64,000 nucleotides of DNA. It comes from Flectonema sp. DT1601. Its lineage: Eukaryota > Euglenozoa > Diplonemea > Diplonemida > Diplonemidae. Where the stretch lies: NCBI GenBank assembly GCA_964019425.1, contig OZ025828.1:248001-312000 (forward strand). The letters are read 5' to 3'. Shown one piece after another: positions 53,703 to 63,012 of this stretch. Each line of letters begins with the position of its first letter. The first letter of the stretch is position 1. Position numbers and translations under genes: made by a program. The notes beneath the pieces are model-generated. The model did no database searches and was not told where the DNA came from. It saw only the letters and a program-made list of their open reading frames with translations.

Positions 53703-55016
53703 TTAATTTACTACACCGCTCTCCCGTTTTCCGCGATAGTATTCAAACTTTGAATGATCGTTGGCTCTATCTTTGAGAAATTCTTCGACAGGTCCCATGA
53801 CTTTTTCGAAGTGACGGCGACCCATCTTCGCTGTCTTCACAGGACCATCTGCAACAACGTCCGCTACTGTGCAATGACAGTTGATGAATTCTAATTCACC
53901 AACGCAGTCTCCGACTGTGAAGGTGCAAACCTGTACAGTTGATCCTTCCTTTTCATTGTCTTGTCGTCCAATAACATTAACAGTTCCTTCAACGATGATG
54001 TAAAAATGAGTTCCTTCCTGCCCAAACGAAATGATATGCTCTCCGTCTTTGTGATCAGTTGGCTTCAACGCATCTGCAACTTGCAGACGTTCAAAACTCG
54101 ACAGCGATTTTAAAAAGTCAATTTTGTTGAGAAAATCTTCGTACAAGGCTCTCTTCTTTATTGAAGCCTTAGTAACAATATATCTATATGTCTCTCTGTC
54201 AAGAGACCAAGCTTGAAGCGTTGATGAAGTGACAGTCACCGTGCACATTGATTCAGCGCTGTACATTAATTCCTCTTCACCGATGCATGACTTCTCTCCT
54301 AATTCACGAACAACTTCTCCATTTTCGATTACATTTGATGTACCATGTTCAATAAGATAAAGTGTGTCTCCTTCTTCTCCTTCTGAAAGGAGGTTTTCAG
54401 ACTGTGAAAGTTCAACAGAAGCCATCGCGGATACTAAGGTGTCAATTTCTTTTGTTTCAAGATGCTCAAAGAGGTAATTAGACTCCAGAGTTTCTGATAA
54501 CCAAGCTCTTGACGTGTCACTCTTATCGTGGACTGCAGGAATGAAGCTGTCGATGTCTTCGAGGTGAATTACTTCAGATGAGACAGTCTTTCTACGAGAT
54601 GCGTTCTTTTTCATTTTTGAAGCGATAGCATCGTGTTCAGTGTCGTCGAGAGGTGATGAGATGACGACTCTACGATCATCGTCATCATCATCGATATCTT
54701 CTTCAGGGATGTCATCTTCTACTGTTGTTGTTTCCCCAAACCGAAATCCTATTGTAACATCTCCTAATCCATTTTGATTCTCCCTACCGTAGCTGTCGCT
54801 TCCGTATTCTGTGATGTTTTCAGCAACTTCAGTCTGCAGCTTTTCAATATCACCTCTCAGTCCCCAATTGACCGTTACGTTCATCTTTTCAACTCCTTCT
54901 AATCTTTCGTAATCAGAAATCGTCTGAAGAGACTTTTCAAGTAACTCTTGCTTTGCATCAAGACGCACTCTGGCATCCTTAGCCCAAGCAAGTACCTTCG
55001 CATCGAAGGTTGACAT
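53703..55016 (-). CDS. PKA regulatory-subunit-like protein, two cyclic-nucleotide-binding folds
   Basis: 437 residues. The N-terminal part is acidic and has an inhibitor-like site RRKT (141-144), as in PKA R subunits. Two CNB domains follow (about 180-300 and 300-420). The phosphate-binding cassettes are altered: IGEEELMYSAESMCTVTV and VGELEFINCHCTVADV lack the Arg that contacts the cAMP phosphate. Kinetoplastid PKA R subunits also lost cAMP binding and respond to nucleosides, so a similar ligand switch is plausible here (inference). It would hold a PKA catalytic subunit inactive. There is no typical docking/dimerisation helix pair. Confidence 0.85.
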   Translation of the reverse strand: MSTFDAKVLAWAKDARVRLDAKQELLEKSLQTISDYERLEGVEKMNVTVNWGLRGDIEKLQTEVAENITEYGSDSYGRENQNGLGDVTIGFRFGETTTVEDDIPEEDIDDDDDDRRVVISSPLDDTEHDAIASKMKKNASRRKTVSSEVIHLEDIDSFIPAVHDKSDTSRAWLSETLESNYLFEHLETKEIDTLVSAMASVELSQSENLLSEGEEGDTLYLIEHGTSNVIENGEVVRELGEKSCIGEEELMYSAESMCTVTVTSSTLQAWSLDRETYRYIVTKASIKKRALYEDFLNKIDFLKSLSSFERLQVADALKPTDHKDGEHIISFGQEGTHFYIIVEGTVNVIGRQDNEKEGSTVQVCTFTVGDCVGELEFINCHCTVADVVADGPVKTAKMGRRHFEKVMGPVEEFLKDRANDHSKFEYYRGKRESGVVN

Positions 55017-56396
55017 AGTGTTTTAAAATAAGTTGTGTTGCCCGGGTTGGGGGGCCACCCCTGTCAGAACATAAGATTTGAAAATAACGAACACAACAAG
55101 AATTCATTGAGGTATGTGCACATTGGATGTGGGGGAAAACGACAGCTGCTTTTTCCGATTCCAAATACCACCGACATAATAAACTGATATGAGAAAGAAA
55201 GAAAAGGAAAACATTTATTACACCTGCTATCCTACAACTGGTCACTAATGAGGACCCTAATCACTTTGTCCAGAAACTAAAAAGACTACCAAGGAGATAC
55301 TAATTACAATTTAAAAAAATAAACAAAAATAAAGAAAACCAACCTGCGGCACAACAGGAGTCTGCTGCATATAATTCAACTCTTGTCTTTTGAAATGTTC
55401 GGTAGAAGTTGTTGGGGAAAACCCAAAAAAAAAAAAAAAAATATATATCTTCGTGAGCTACTTAAAAATGTACAATACGGTATGCATAAGATGGAAAGAA
55501 AATAAAACTTGCTTGCTTATGGTAACCAGTTTAGTCAAAAACTATTCAGATTAGCATCGTATCTCGTTGAACGCAGACAGTATCCTGTCGCAAAGGGGAA
55601 AATAAATCATGAACATACGACTTAGACCATACGACTTCCAATCTGAATAGTTTCTATCTTCTCCGATTACGTCGGTACAAAAATAAAAATATATAATTAG
55701 TGTAAAAAAGAGGGCATACCAGGAACATAGAATAAACAGCGTATTTTTTTTAACCAAATGGCTTTTACAGGTTGTTGTTGTTGTTTTTTTTGTATACAAA
55801 AAGTAATGAAGACAATACAAGACTACAGTAACACTCTGGAGTGTTTTTTTAAATTTTATGTTTTTTTTTTTTTTTTTTTTTTTAAACTTAGCCTTACAGT
55901 AACTACTACTATATTATCGGTGTATTTTCTACGGATTTTGGGCCTAAAATTCTCCAAAAAAAAAAAGAATCCCACTGCCCAAGTAGAATCTGCAGAATAT
56001 CACAACACACTCTCCCCTGTCAGACAGATGTGGCTCAGCTGAACCCTTAAGAACACATCATGTATCCAGAATTCCGTTATGCTGGATAGTGATGTAGCTC
56101 AGGAGCGCGACCCTAGTTTAGCCAAATGGTCTTGCTTTATGTGAGAAAATCTTTTTCAGGGAAAAAAAGAAAATCTCATGTATGGGGCCACTACTATCAT
56201 TAAAAAAAAAAGTTTTAAAAAAAAAAAATTTTTTTTGTACAGTAAAAACCATATACAGATAAAAAAAGAAAGAAAAAAAAAGGACCAACAATACAAGGGA
56301 ACAAACAATAAAAAGAGGGGGTAATTTGATACTGCATTTTCAAGCTCAAAAAGGGGGGGGAAAAAAAAGAAGAAATCTAAATACAGTATTATAAAA
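55017..56396. other. Intergenic with one SINE-like copy and a possible stray exon
   Basis: At 55350-55420 a minus-strand stretch reads TTSTEHFKRQELNYMQQ and TPVVPQ before a GTTGG donor, but no partner exon was found. The rest is A/T-rich. Confidence 0.4.
55541..55678 (+). repeat. SINE-like dispersed element, copy C
   Basis: From ACTATTCAGATTAGC to CCGATTACGTCGGTAC, then an A-rich tail. Here the terminal inverted repeat is perfect: ACTATTCAGATT at the left and AATCTGAATAGT near the right end, about 95 bases apart. It keeps GAACGCAGACAG and AAATAAATCATGA. Confidence 0.65.
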
Positions 56397-58052
56397 CTAA
56401 TTTCTACTACCACCACTCAGCATCATGGATAGCTTTTTACTACCTGCGGGTGTATTTGCTTGTGAAGCATAACCATGTTTTGATATTCTGCGTACAGATC
56501 CTACAGGTCTGCTCGAAGGGACAGGTATCCCGGGGGACCTACCCGCATGGCGAAAGTTATTTGCTTGCGTTCTTTTTCCTTGATTTTGACCATCTCGTCT
56601 TTCAAATTTTTTTATTAACAAATTCCGATCCTGATAACGTCCTCCATGGCTATGATCTTGATAGTTTCTTTTATTGGCTGCCGGAAGTCTGCTGGGTGGG
56701 AGATCACAGTCATCGCTGCTGGCATTCTCATTCGGTAATCGGGTGATCCCAGCACCATGAGGAACCCCGAGATCATTACCTATTGGGATGGATGAAAAGT
56801 AATTTCCTGGTTGCAGCGTTGGTGTGATATCAGCCACCTCATTCAATTCTGTGAACATGGATCTCCAATCGTTGTTGCTATTCTGAGATATTGCTTTTGG
56901 TGGTATCAAAGACTTTGAAAACATGTTATGTTGATCTACTCCAGGAGACATTGACTTATCACGTCTCGGAGCAGAATCAACACCAAGTAAAGGAGGAGCT
57001 CTCTTCGTTATTTTTAACGGAATCGCTGGAGTCATTCCAGCATCAGGACGACTCCTGACAGGAGTTCGTCTGGTTGGAGGTGATAGAGCTGGTCGTTTTA
57101 TTACTGCTTCAGGAATTCGTTCTTCTCGTACAACTACATTAGGATCGTTCTCCATAAAATCGATCTCGGGTGAAATCTGCAACTCGTCTTCTTGAATAGT
57201 CTCATTGCGGACATGATTAAGAATTACTACGCTACCACCTGCCTCACCCCTTTGTAAATGATGACTGAAATACTTAATGTGCGAAATGTCATCAACCAAA
57301 TGACATTTTCCTGTCTCGAAGTATCTTGGACAAGGATGGATGTAGTTGTCCAAGTGGTTTCTGTCATCAGCATTCGGACAATGCATGGCATATTCGCAAT
57401 TAGGTTTTGCTGTTGGTGAATCTTTTAAAGGGATGAAATCTCCGAAAAAAACTCTTTTTGGTGATGACGGTGGTGTAGAATAGCTCAACTCTCCAACATC
57501 CCTCTGGGGTGAAGAATAACCAGCTGTGTGAATAACTGATCCTGGAATATGAGTTGGCCTTCGAGGAGGTGATATAATTTTCGATCTGGAATCCTCAACA
57601 ATCTCTTGATGATGACCAACGTCAGCAGATACCAACATGTGACACAAAACATATTTTGGTACCTCCGTACAAGAATACACATAATAGTCAGTCCCGTCAT
57701 TCTGATAAAGTCGTTTATTTATTCGTTGTAGCTCTTCCATCTTGACTGCAGTATTACCAACACCAGCACCTTTCATTTTCGTATCGGAAGTCATGTACAG
57801 ATAGTCTTTACCAAGATTACTTGTGTGGTCAACTGGATTAGGGTGACTTTGACCTAGTGCCACTGATTTAACTTGAAAACTGAGCATGAATTTTCTTATT
57901 TCTTCGCTGGAGTTTCCAGACATTTGAAGTTCTTCGCCGACCATAAAAAACGGAAGCCTCTCAACTTGATCGCGTGACAACATATGGAATACTCGCAGGC
58001 GGGCTAAAAGACTTTCACTATCCTCTCGGCGGGTGGTGCCAGTCCACGCCAT
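56397..58052 (-). CDS. Tandem PBZ-like zinc-finger protein with possible degenerate PARP tail
   Basis: 551 residues. The ATG at 58052 is chosen over an upstream in-frame ATG because an acceptor (AACTACTCAG) lies between them. Residues ~60-145 (VALGQSHPNP ... DYYVYSCTEVPKYVLCHML) resemble the end of a PARP catalytic domain, where NEYIVYD would hold the catalytic Glu; the His-Tyr half is not seen. Two zinc fingers follow with C219, C225, H233, H239 and C241, C250, H258, H264, close to the poly(ADP-ribose)-binding C-x5-C-x6-H-x5-H type. The rest is basic, Pro/Ser-rich and disordered. A role in ADP-ribose signalling or RNA binding is inferred. Confidence 0.65.
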   Translation of the reverse strand: MAWTGTTRREDSESLLARLRVFHMLSRDQVERLPFFMVGEELQMSGNSSEEIRKFMLSFQVKSVALGQSHPNPVDHTSNLGKDYLYMTSDTKMKGAGVGNTAVKMEELQRINKRLYQNDGTDYYVYSCTEVPKYVLCHMLVSADVGHHQEIVEDSRSKIISPPRRPTHIPGSVIHTAGYSSPQRDVGELSYSTPPSSPKRVFFGDFIPLKDSPTAKPNCEYAMHCPNADDRNHLDNYIHPCPRYFETGKCHLVDDISHIKYFSHHLQRGEAGGSVVILNHVRNETIQEDELQISPEIDFMENDPNVVVREERIPEAVIKRPALSPPTRRTPVRSRPDAGMTPAIPLKITKRAPPLLGVDSAPRRDKSMSPGVDQHNMFSKSLIPPKAISQNSNNDWRSMFTELNEVADITPTLQPGNYFSSIPIGNDLGVPHGAGITRLPNENASSDDCDLPPSRLPAANKRNYQDHSHGGRYQDRNLLIKKFERRDGQNQGKRTQANNFRHAGRSPGIPVPSSRPVGSVRRISKHGYASQANTPAGSKKLSMMLSGGSRN

Positions 58053-58108
58053 CTTCAAAGTGCTTTCTGAGTAGTTTAAATAAAACGTAAACAACAACAA
58101 TAACTCAC

Positions 58109-58437
58109 ATAAAAACCTTCCAAATCAAGCTCTTTATTGTCACCTGGTAAAACAATTGAAGAGCGAACATAAAATAAAAACAAAAAACGACAATCAACAA
58201 CACAAGTCACTTAAGGGGACGTAATGATTATTATGGTACATGGTAATCAGTTCGTAAAAATTCGTTTTTTCTTTTTCTTTGAAGGGACAGGAAGAAGGAG
58301 AACATACTCAAAATCATCTCATCAGACGCGACATGAGATCGTGTTTGTTGTTGTTGCGTCGCACCAAAGGCTGCTCCAACTTTATGACTGCGAGGTGTTA
58401 TAAATAGGTTCTGCGACTATCTCTTTTTTTTCCTCAG
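58109..58437 (-). other. Possible exons of a small unmodelled gene
   Basis: On the minus strand 58308-~58412 reads NLFITPRSHKVGAAFGATQQ and on to VASDEMIL before a GTATGTT donor. It joins in frame to 58109-58143 (acceptor TTTTACCAG; SDNKELDLEGFY), which is followed by GTGAGT. In another frame the same area gives EPEEKKEIVAEPIYNTSQS and a stop. One of these is probably real coding sequence; alternatively they are 5'-UTR exons of the PBZ-like gene. Confidence 0.3.
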
Positions 58438-58803
58438 GCTCAATCTAAAATAAAACAAAACAAATAATAACATTAACTATTCAGTAGTTTATCTTCTGTT
58501 TCTTTCACTAACAATCTACCATACAAACAAACAAAAAAAAAAAAAAACACAAACACAATTAACCAACATTAGAGACTACGTGGTTAATTAAAAAAAACGT
58601 CACAACAATTATCTACAAACAAAAAGAAGAAAAAAAAAAACACATGAAATCCTCACGGAAAATAATCCGTTAGTACGTGCTTCGAAAAAGAAGCGAGAAA
58701 TTAACAATATACAGAATGAATAAGGTAAGCACATTAATGAGTGTGCCTTAACTGTTTTTTTTCGGTTATCAGCTAAAACTAATACTAAGGAAGAAATTAA
58801 ATC

Positions 58804-58854
<51 letters not shown>

Positions 58855-59278
58855 GATTGATTGTTAAGCCTAGCGACCCAATCATAGTACCGTAACAACA
58901 GTTAGAGAACACGGAAATTCCGAACAGTACTATCGAACTATCGCCAAAGGCAACTCTGTGTGGGATGGACCAACAGAAACGAAGACATAACAAATTAAAA
59001 AAAATTGGAAAATTGAATGAGAAAAGGATTTTTTTTTTTTTTTTTTTTTTGCATTTTGCGGGTTTTTTTTTTTTTTTTTTTTTTTTTTTGGGGAGAAATA
59101 ATTAAAAAAAAATGAACGAAACAGATTGCTTTCAGTTAGGGACGAAAAGCAACAAAAAAGGCTGACTCTCACAACAAGACAAAACAAGACAGAGTCTTGC
59201 ACAAACTAATGCGTCATGCAACGAGAGGGTAAGGAAAGTTGGAATCCACAAAGAATGAAGGACTGAGGTTTATTATAA
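58438..59278. other. Intergenic with trinucleotide microsatellite
   Basis: Includes an ATT repeat of about 16 units at 58806-58855 and two long T runs near 59029-59090. No supported gene. Confidence 0.6.
58806..58855. repeat. ATT microsatellite
   Basis: About 16 perfect TTA/ATT units in the spacer between the PH-like gene and the PBZ-like gene. Confidence 0.95.
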
Positions 59279-60973
59279 TCATCTCAGGTATGGATTTCTA
59301 GGATCTGGATATGAGCGTTGTTGTTGTTGTTGTTGTTGTTGTCGATTAGTTGAATGGGGTGTATTTTTAGGAGAATCGATTCCCCCATTCCAAGCCCATG
59401 ATGATGTAGTAGTCCATCCATCAATGAAATCATCCCACGGAGTTACAGCAGTTCGATTGCCATCTCTATGAGTGTCGTGAGATTGTTGTTTAGATGGTGG
59501 GTGTTCTCTACTTTGATTCATCCCATCAAATCGTGGATCTCTGTCCCTGTCTCTGTCTCTGTCTCTCTCCCTATCTCTGTCTCTGTTGTTGTATTTATTA
59601 TCATCTCGTTGGTAATTTCTTTCGTTATAATTTTGATTTGGTCCATCAGACCGATTACGACCCCGAATCTCAAACTCATTACTATCAAAGTGTAAATAGT
59701 TATTATTAGTAACATTACTGTTTTCATAATGATGATTACTTGGACTGTCAAATGACCTCATTCGGGTATCATGGACTTGTTTTCTACTATTGTTGAGAGC
59801 AGACCTATCGACAGTCATCAGTCTTTCATATTCATGGACGTAATGCCTCCAGAATTCCTTACCTATCCATTGCTTATGAGTTTTTTTTGATGACTTCTTC
59901 CGACTTTCAGATCTCGTATCTGGATGAATCTCTGAAGACAACTCACTGCCCGAGAGAGATGGATCAGAATCTGATAAAGGTTCTTCCAAACCAATCTTGG
60001 CACTGTTTCCCCATCCTGATTGATTTACTTTATTATGCGAAGGCCTCCTCTTATACGATGACGGGACATCAAGATTAACATGAGTAGGAGATAACGGCAT
60101 TGGTAAACCACCCCATTCATCTGTTAATTTCTTCGTGTTGTGACGAACCGCCATATCTCGATAAGGAGCGATGGAAGACTCATCGGCGTCACCTCTTGAT
60201 CGGGTTCCGTCTTCTATTTGAGTAAGTTTACTTTGCATTTGTAAGAGATGTTTTTGGAGGACTTGATTCTGATGAGCTTGAGCTTTTTGATTCTCTCTGA
60301 GAGTATCTATCTCCTCTTCTAAGTGTGATGATGGTGGCGGAGGTGGAGGTGGTCTTCCACCTCGTTGAAAAGGTGTATTTCTTGTTAGAGAAGGTCTTTT
60401 TTGATGACGAGGTGTTGCTCTCCCAGACTGACTTGAATTCCTACCACGTGGAGACCAATCAGCAGAGTATTTCTCTCTTATGGTTGACTGGTCCATTATG
60501 TCTGCTTCCTCAACCAAATCATCGTCTGCTGATCTTTCTGAAATGGGAAGTTCGAAATCGAAAACTTCGATTAAAATAGTTTTAACAATAAACAACAACT
60601 CTTCAAGACCCGTGTTAGCACTTCTATTACTCCATCCGTCAGTCTGTTGCAGTAGAAGGTCACCAGAGCTTTTGGTGTTGAACATGAGTTGTTTCTGAAC
60701 TACGGTGTCAAGTTTCACACTTTGAATATGAGCATGTTGGATATCACCGACGGGGATTACTTGTTTTATATATCTCTGCATGTCACAGAATAAAATATAC
60801 CCGTCAACAATGCAAACAACTCTTTTTGCAGCTCCCATAACCGATCGTGCTACTGCATTAATTTTTTCCATTACACATACGAAGTGTAGCCTAGAATGAT
60901 TGAACTCTGACAGGCTGTTGGGAGCAGTAATTCGAGGAAGCGATACTACCCGACCACCTCCTCGTGAAGTCAT
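59279..60973 (-). CDS. Kinetoplastid-type PH-like domain protein, 564 residues
   Basis: Residues ~25-150 hold a PH-like domain with VVCIVDGYILFCDMQRYIKQ and VIPVGDI, then SSGDLLLQQTDGWS and GLEELLFIVKTI, a pattern familiar from many trypanosomatid hypothetical proteins. A polyproline run (PPPPPPP), a short coiled coil (~215-255), Ser-rich stretches, an RD/RE-rich repeat (RDRDRERDRDRDRDRD) and a polyGln run near the end follow. The PH-like part probably binds phosphoinositides or a protein partner; the rest is disordered. An acceptor (GAGAGTAGCAG) lies 15 bases before the ATG. The domain supports a euglenozoan origin. Confidence 0.75.
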   Translation of the reverse strand: MTSRGGGRVVSLPRITAPNSLSEFNHSRLHFVCVMEKINAVARSVMGAAKRVVCIVDGYILFCDMQRYIKQVIPVGDIQHAHIQSVKLDTVVQKQLMFNTKSSGDLLLQQTDGWSNRSANTGLEELLFIVKTILIEVFDFELPISERSADDDLVEEADIMDQSTIREKYSADWSPRGRNSSQSGRATPRHQKRPSLTRNTPFQRGGRPPPPPPPSSHLEEEIDTLRENQKAQAHQNQVLQKHLLQMQSKLTQIEDGTRSRGDADESSIAPYRDMAVRHNTKKLTDEWGGLPMPLSPTHVNLDVPSSYKRRPSHNKVNQSGWGNSAKIGLEEPLSDSDPSLSGSELSSEIHPDTRSESRKKSSKKTHKQWIGKEFWRHYVHEYERLMTVDRSALNNSRKQVHDTRMRSFDSPSNHHYENSNVTNNNYLHFDSNEFEIRGRNRSDGPNQNYNERNYQRDDNKYNNRDRDRERDRDRDRDRDPRFDGMNQSREHPPSKQQSHDTHRDGNRTAVTPWDDFIDGWTTTSSWAWNGGIDSPKNTPHSTNRQQQQQQQQRSYPDPRNPYLR

Positions 60974-61571
60974 TATTAATCACCTCTCCTGCTACTCTCC
61001 CCCTGTTGAATGAAAAATAATAAGAATTAATAAGGACCACGCGAAGGGATGACTAAGACTGGTGTTGTTTTACCTGCTGAAAAATGAAAAAATATTGTAA
61101 ATATAAAATAATTAGATAAAAAGTGAATGAACTCGATCCAATGGTCATGGAGGCCTTTATGCAGTCGCCATGTTTCTTTTTCTTCTTCTTCTTTCATCTT
61201 TTTTTTTTTTTTTTTTTCTTCTTTAGTTATTGTCTTGCAAATTGAGAGGAAACCACTGTACCCATTCCTGAAACAGTAGTCAACAGGGAAGAAGGTGCTT
61301 TTTTTTTTTTTTTTTTTTTTTTTTTGAATTTCGTTGCAATGACAATAACGAGTGGGATAATAGAAATCTTTTTTTTTTTTTTTTTTTTTTTTCCAAGCCA
61401 GACCTGACATTGCTTCACCTCCGATCTTTAACATTAAAAAAAACAAACAATTAAAAATAAAAACACAGTGCCTTTGAGTGAATCCAGTCACCAAAAAAAA
61501 AAAAAAAAACGGGAACAACAAACTATTTCCAAGAAATAAGTCCAACAAGGTCAGGGAATGGGCGGGGGTAC

Positions 61572-61611
<40 letters not shown>

Positions 61612-63012
61612 CAATTTTTCCAGCCAGACCTGACATTGCTTCACCTCCGCAGTTAAAAATTTTGTTTGGGATTGGAGATACAAGCTAGCAATCTCCGGGC
61701 AATGCTCCCGTTCCGCGCAGGCTGCTGCTGGCATAGATAGACACTCACAGATAAGTAATAGCACGCACCCCGGGAATAAGAAAAATTATAACGGGGATGC
61801 GACCTATCACAGCGGGTATATTTTTGAGGTTAGGACCCCACTATGATGGATTGGTGTTAGATTCCTTCTTTCTTTTCTTTTCTGTTTTTCTTTTTTTTTT
61901 TTTTTTTTTTCATGGCTAGGATAGTATCCCTGGGTAACCTTCTTTGATAGATTGGTATGGAACCGCGTCTAACAGCAGGTAGCCAGGAAGAGGCCATGGC
62001 CTACTTTTTTTTTATGATTACTTTCCTGGTTCTGGTTCTTCTTGTTGCTTGAAAAGTCAACTCACATTTTCATTTTTTTTTGGTTACGAAAAAAAAAAAA
62101 TTACCGAATGTGAATAGTTGGTTGCTCCAGCAGCGTACAAGAACCAGGAAAACAGAAAAACCTGCATTCCCCATACAGCGAAACATTTGAAAAATGAAAA
62201 CAAAAAAATAAAAATAAAAATAAAAACAACTATGCAGTTCCTCAGAACTCAGAGGATAGACGAAAGTTTTTTTTTCGAGAAGAAAGGTAAAAAAAAATCA
62301 TAAAAGCAACAAAGTATTCAAACGAAGAAAAAAAATGATTTAAAAAAGAAGAAAAAAAGGGAGGGAGGGACACCGGGAAACTCGCGTCTTTAATCTTCAC
62401 TGCACGAGGTAAGATTAACCTAATGATAAGAAAGCCATTATTTCATTTTATTTTATTTATTAGCTCAGGTGCACACAACTCCTCCACCGCATACGGAACA
62501 ACCAGGTTGGCTCCATGTGCGACTCACAGTTTTCTTTTCCCCCCTCTATTTCTTTTTTTTTTTTTTCCCCCTCCACCAGGTGAATGGAGAGAAGAAGGGG
62601 GGAAAAAAAAAAAAAAAAAAACGAGATTCAGAAAAAGGGGGAAAATCATCGATTTCGTTATTTTTTTTTTTTTTTTTGTTCTTAGTTAGAAGAAGCTTTT
62701 TCGCCGATGCGAAACTGCCTGGCTGAACAGTAAGCAAGAATTGCGCGGTAAAGTTAGCAATCTACCGGCGGAATAGCAAGGGGGTAAAAAAAACGAGGCT
62801 AGCGGGTAACTACGCGGTATTAATTTACTGAATTTTTTTTTTTTTTTCAAAAGTTTCTTTCTCTTCATTTTGGGAAGTAAGGAAAATGTTCTTTCAAAAC
62901 AGACGTTCCCTTGTCTGGGGGGGATCTTCAACGTCGAATCACCAGAGAAAACAACGCGCGATATGCATTATTTTTAAAACCATTCTTTTTTTAATTTGTT
63001 TTTTTTTTTTTT
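60974..63012. other. Intergenic, very long A/T tracts and a duplicated 30-base element
   Basis: Long T runs at 61200, 61300, 61370, 61577-61611 (about 35) and 61890. A perfect 12-base palindrome AGGCCATGGCCT lies near 61993. A plus-strand donor/acceptor-like pair near 62407-62470 has no coding support. Confidence 0.5.
61393..61649 (-). repeat. Two copies of a 30-base element, each ending in an A tract (minus strand)
   Basis: CGGAGGTGAAGCAATGTCAG followed by GTCTGGCT(T)GG occurs at 61393-61423 and 61620-61649 on the minus strand. Both are followed by A-rich tails of about 20 and 35. They may be 3' ends of retroposed transcripts or part of a larger tandem duplication. Confidence 0.6.

Noticed and set aside
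61027-61764. 245-codon ORF with long Lys runs
   Set aside because: Encoded by the reverse strand of T tracts; low complexity throughout.
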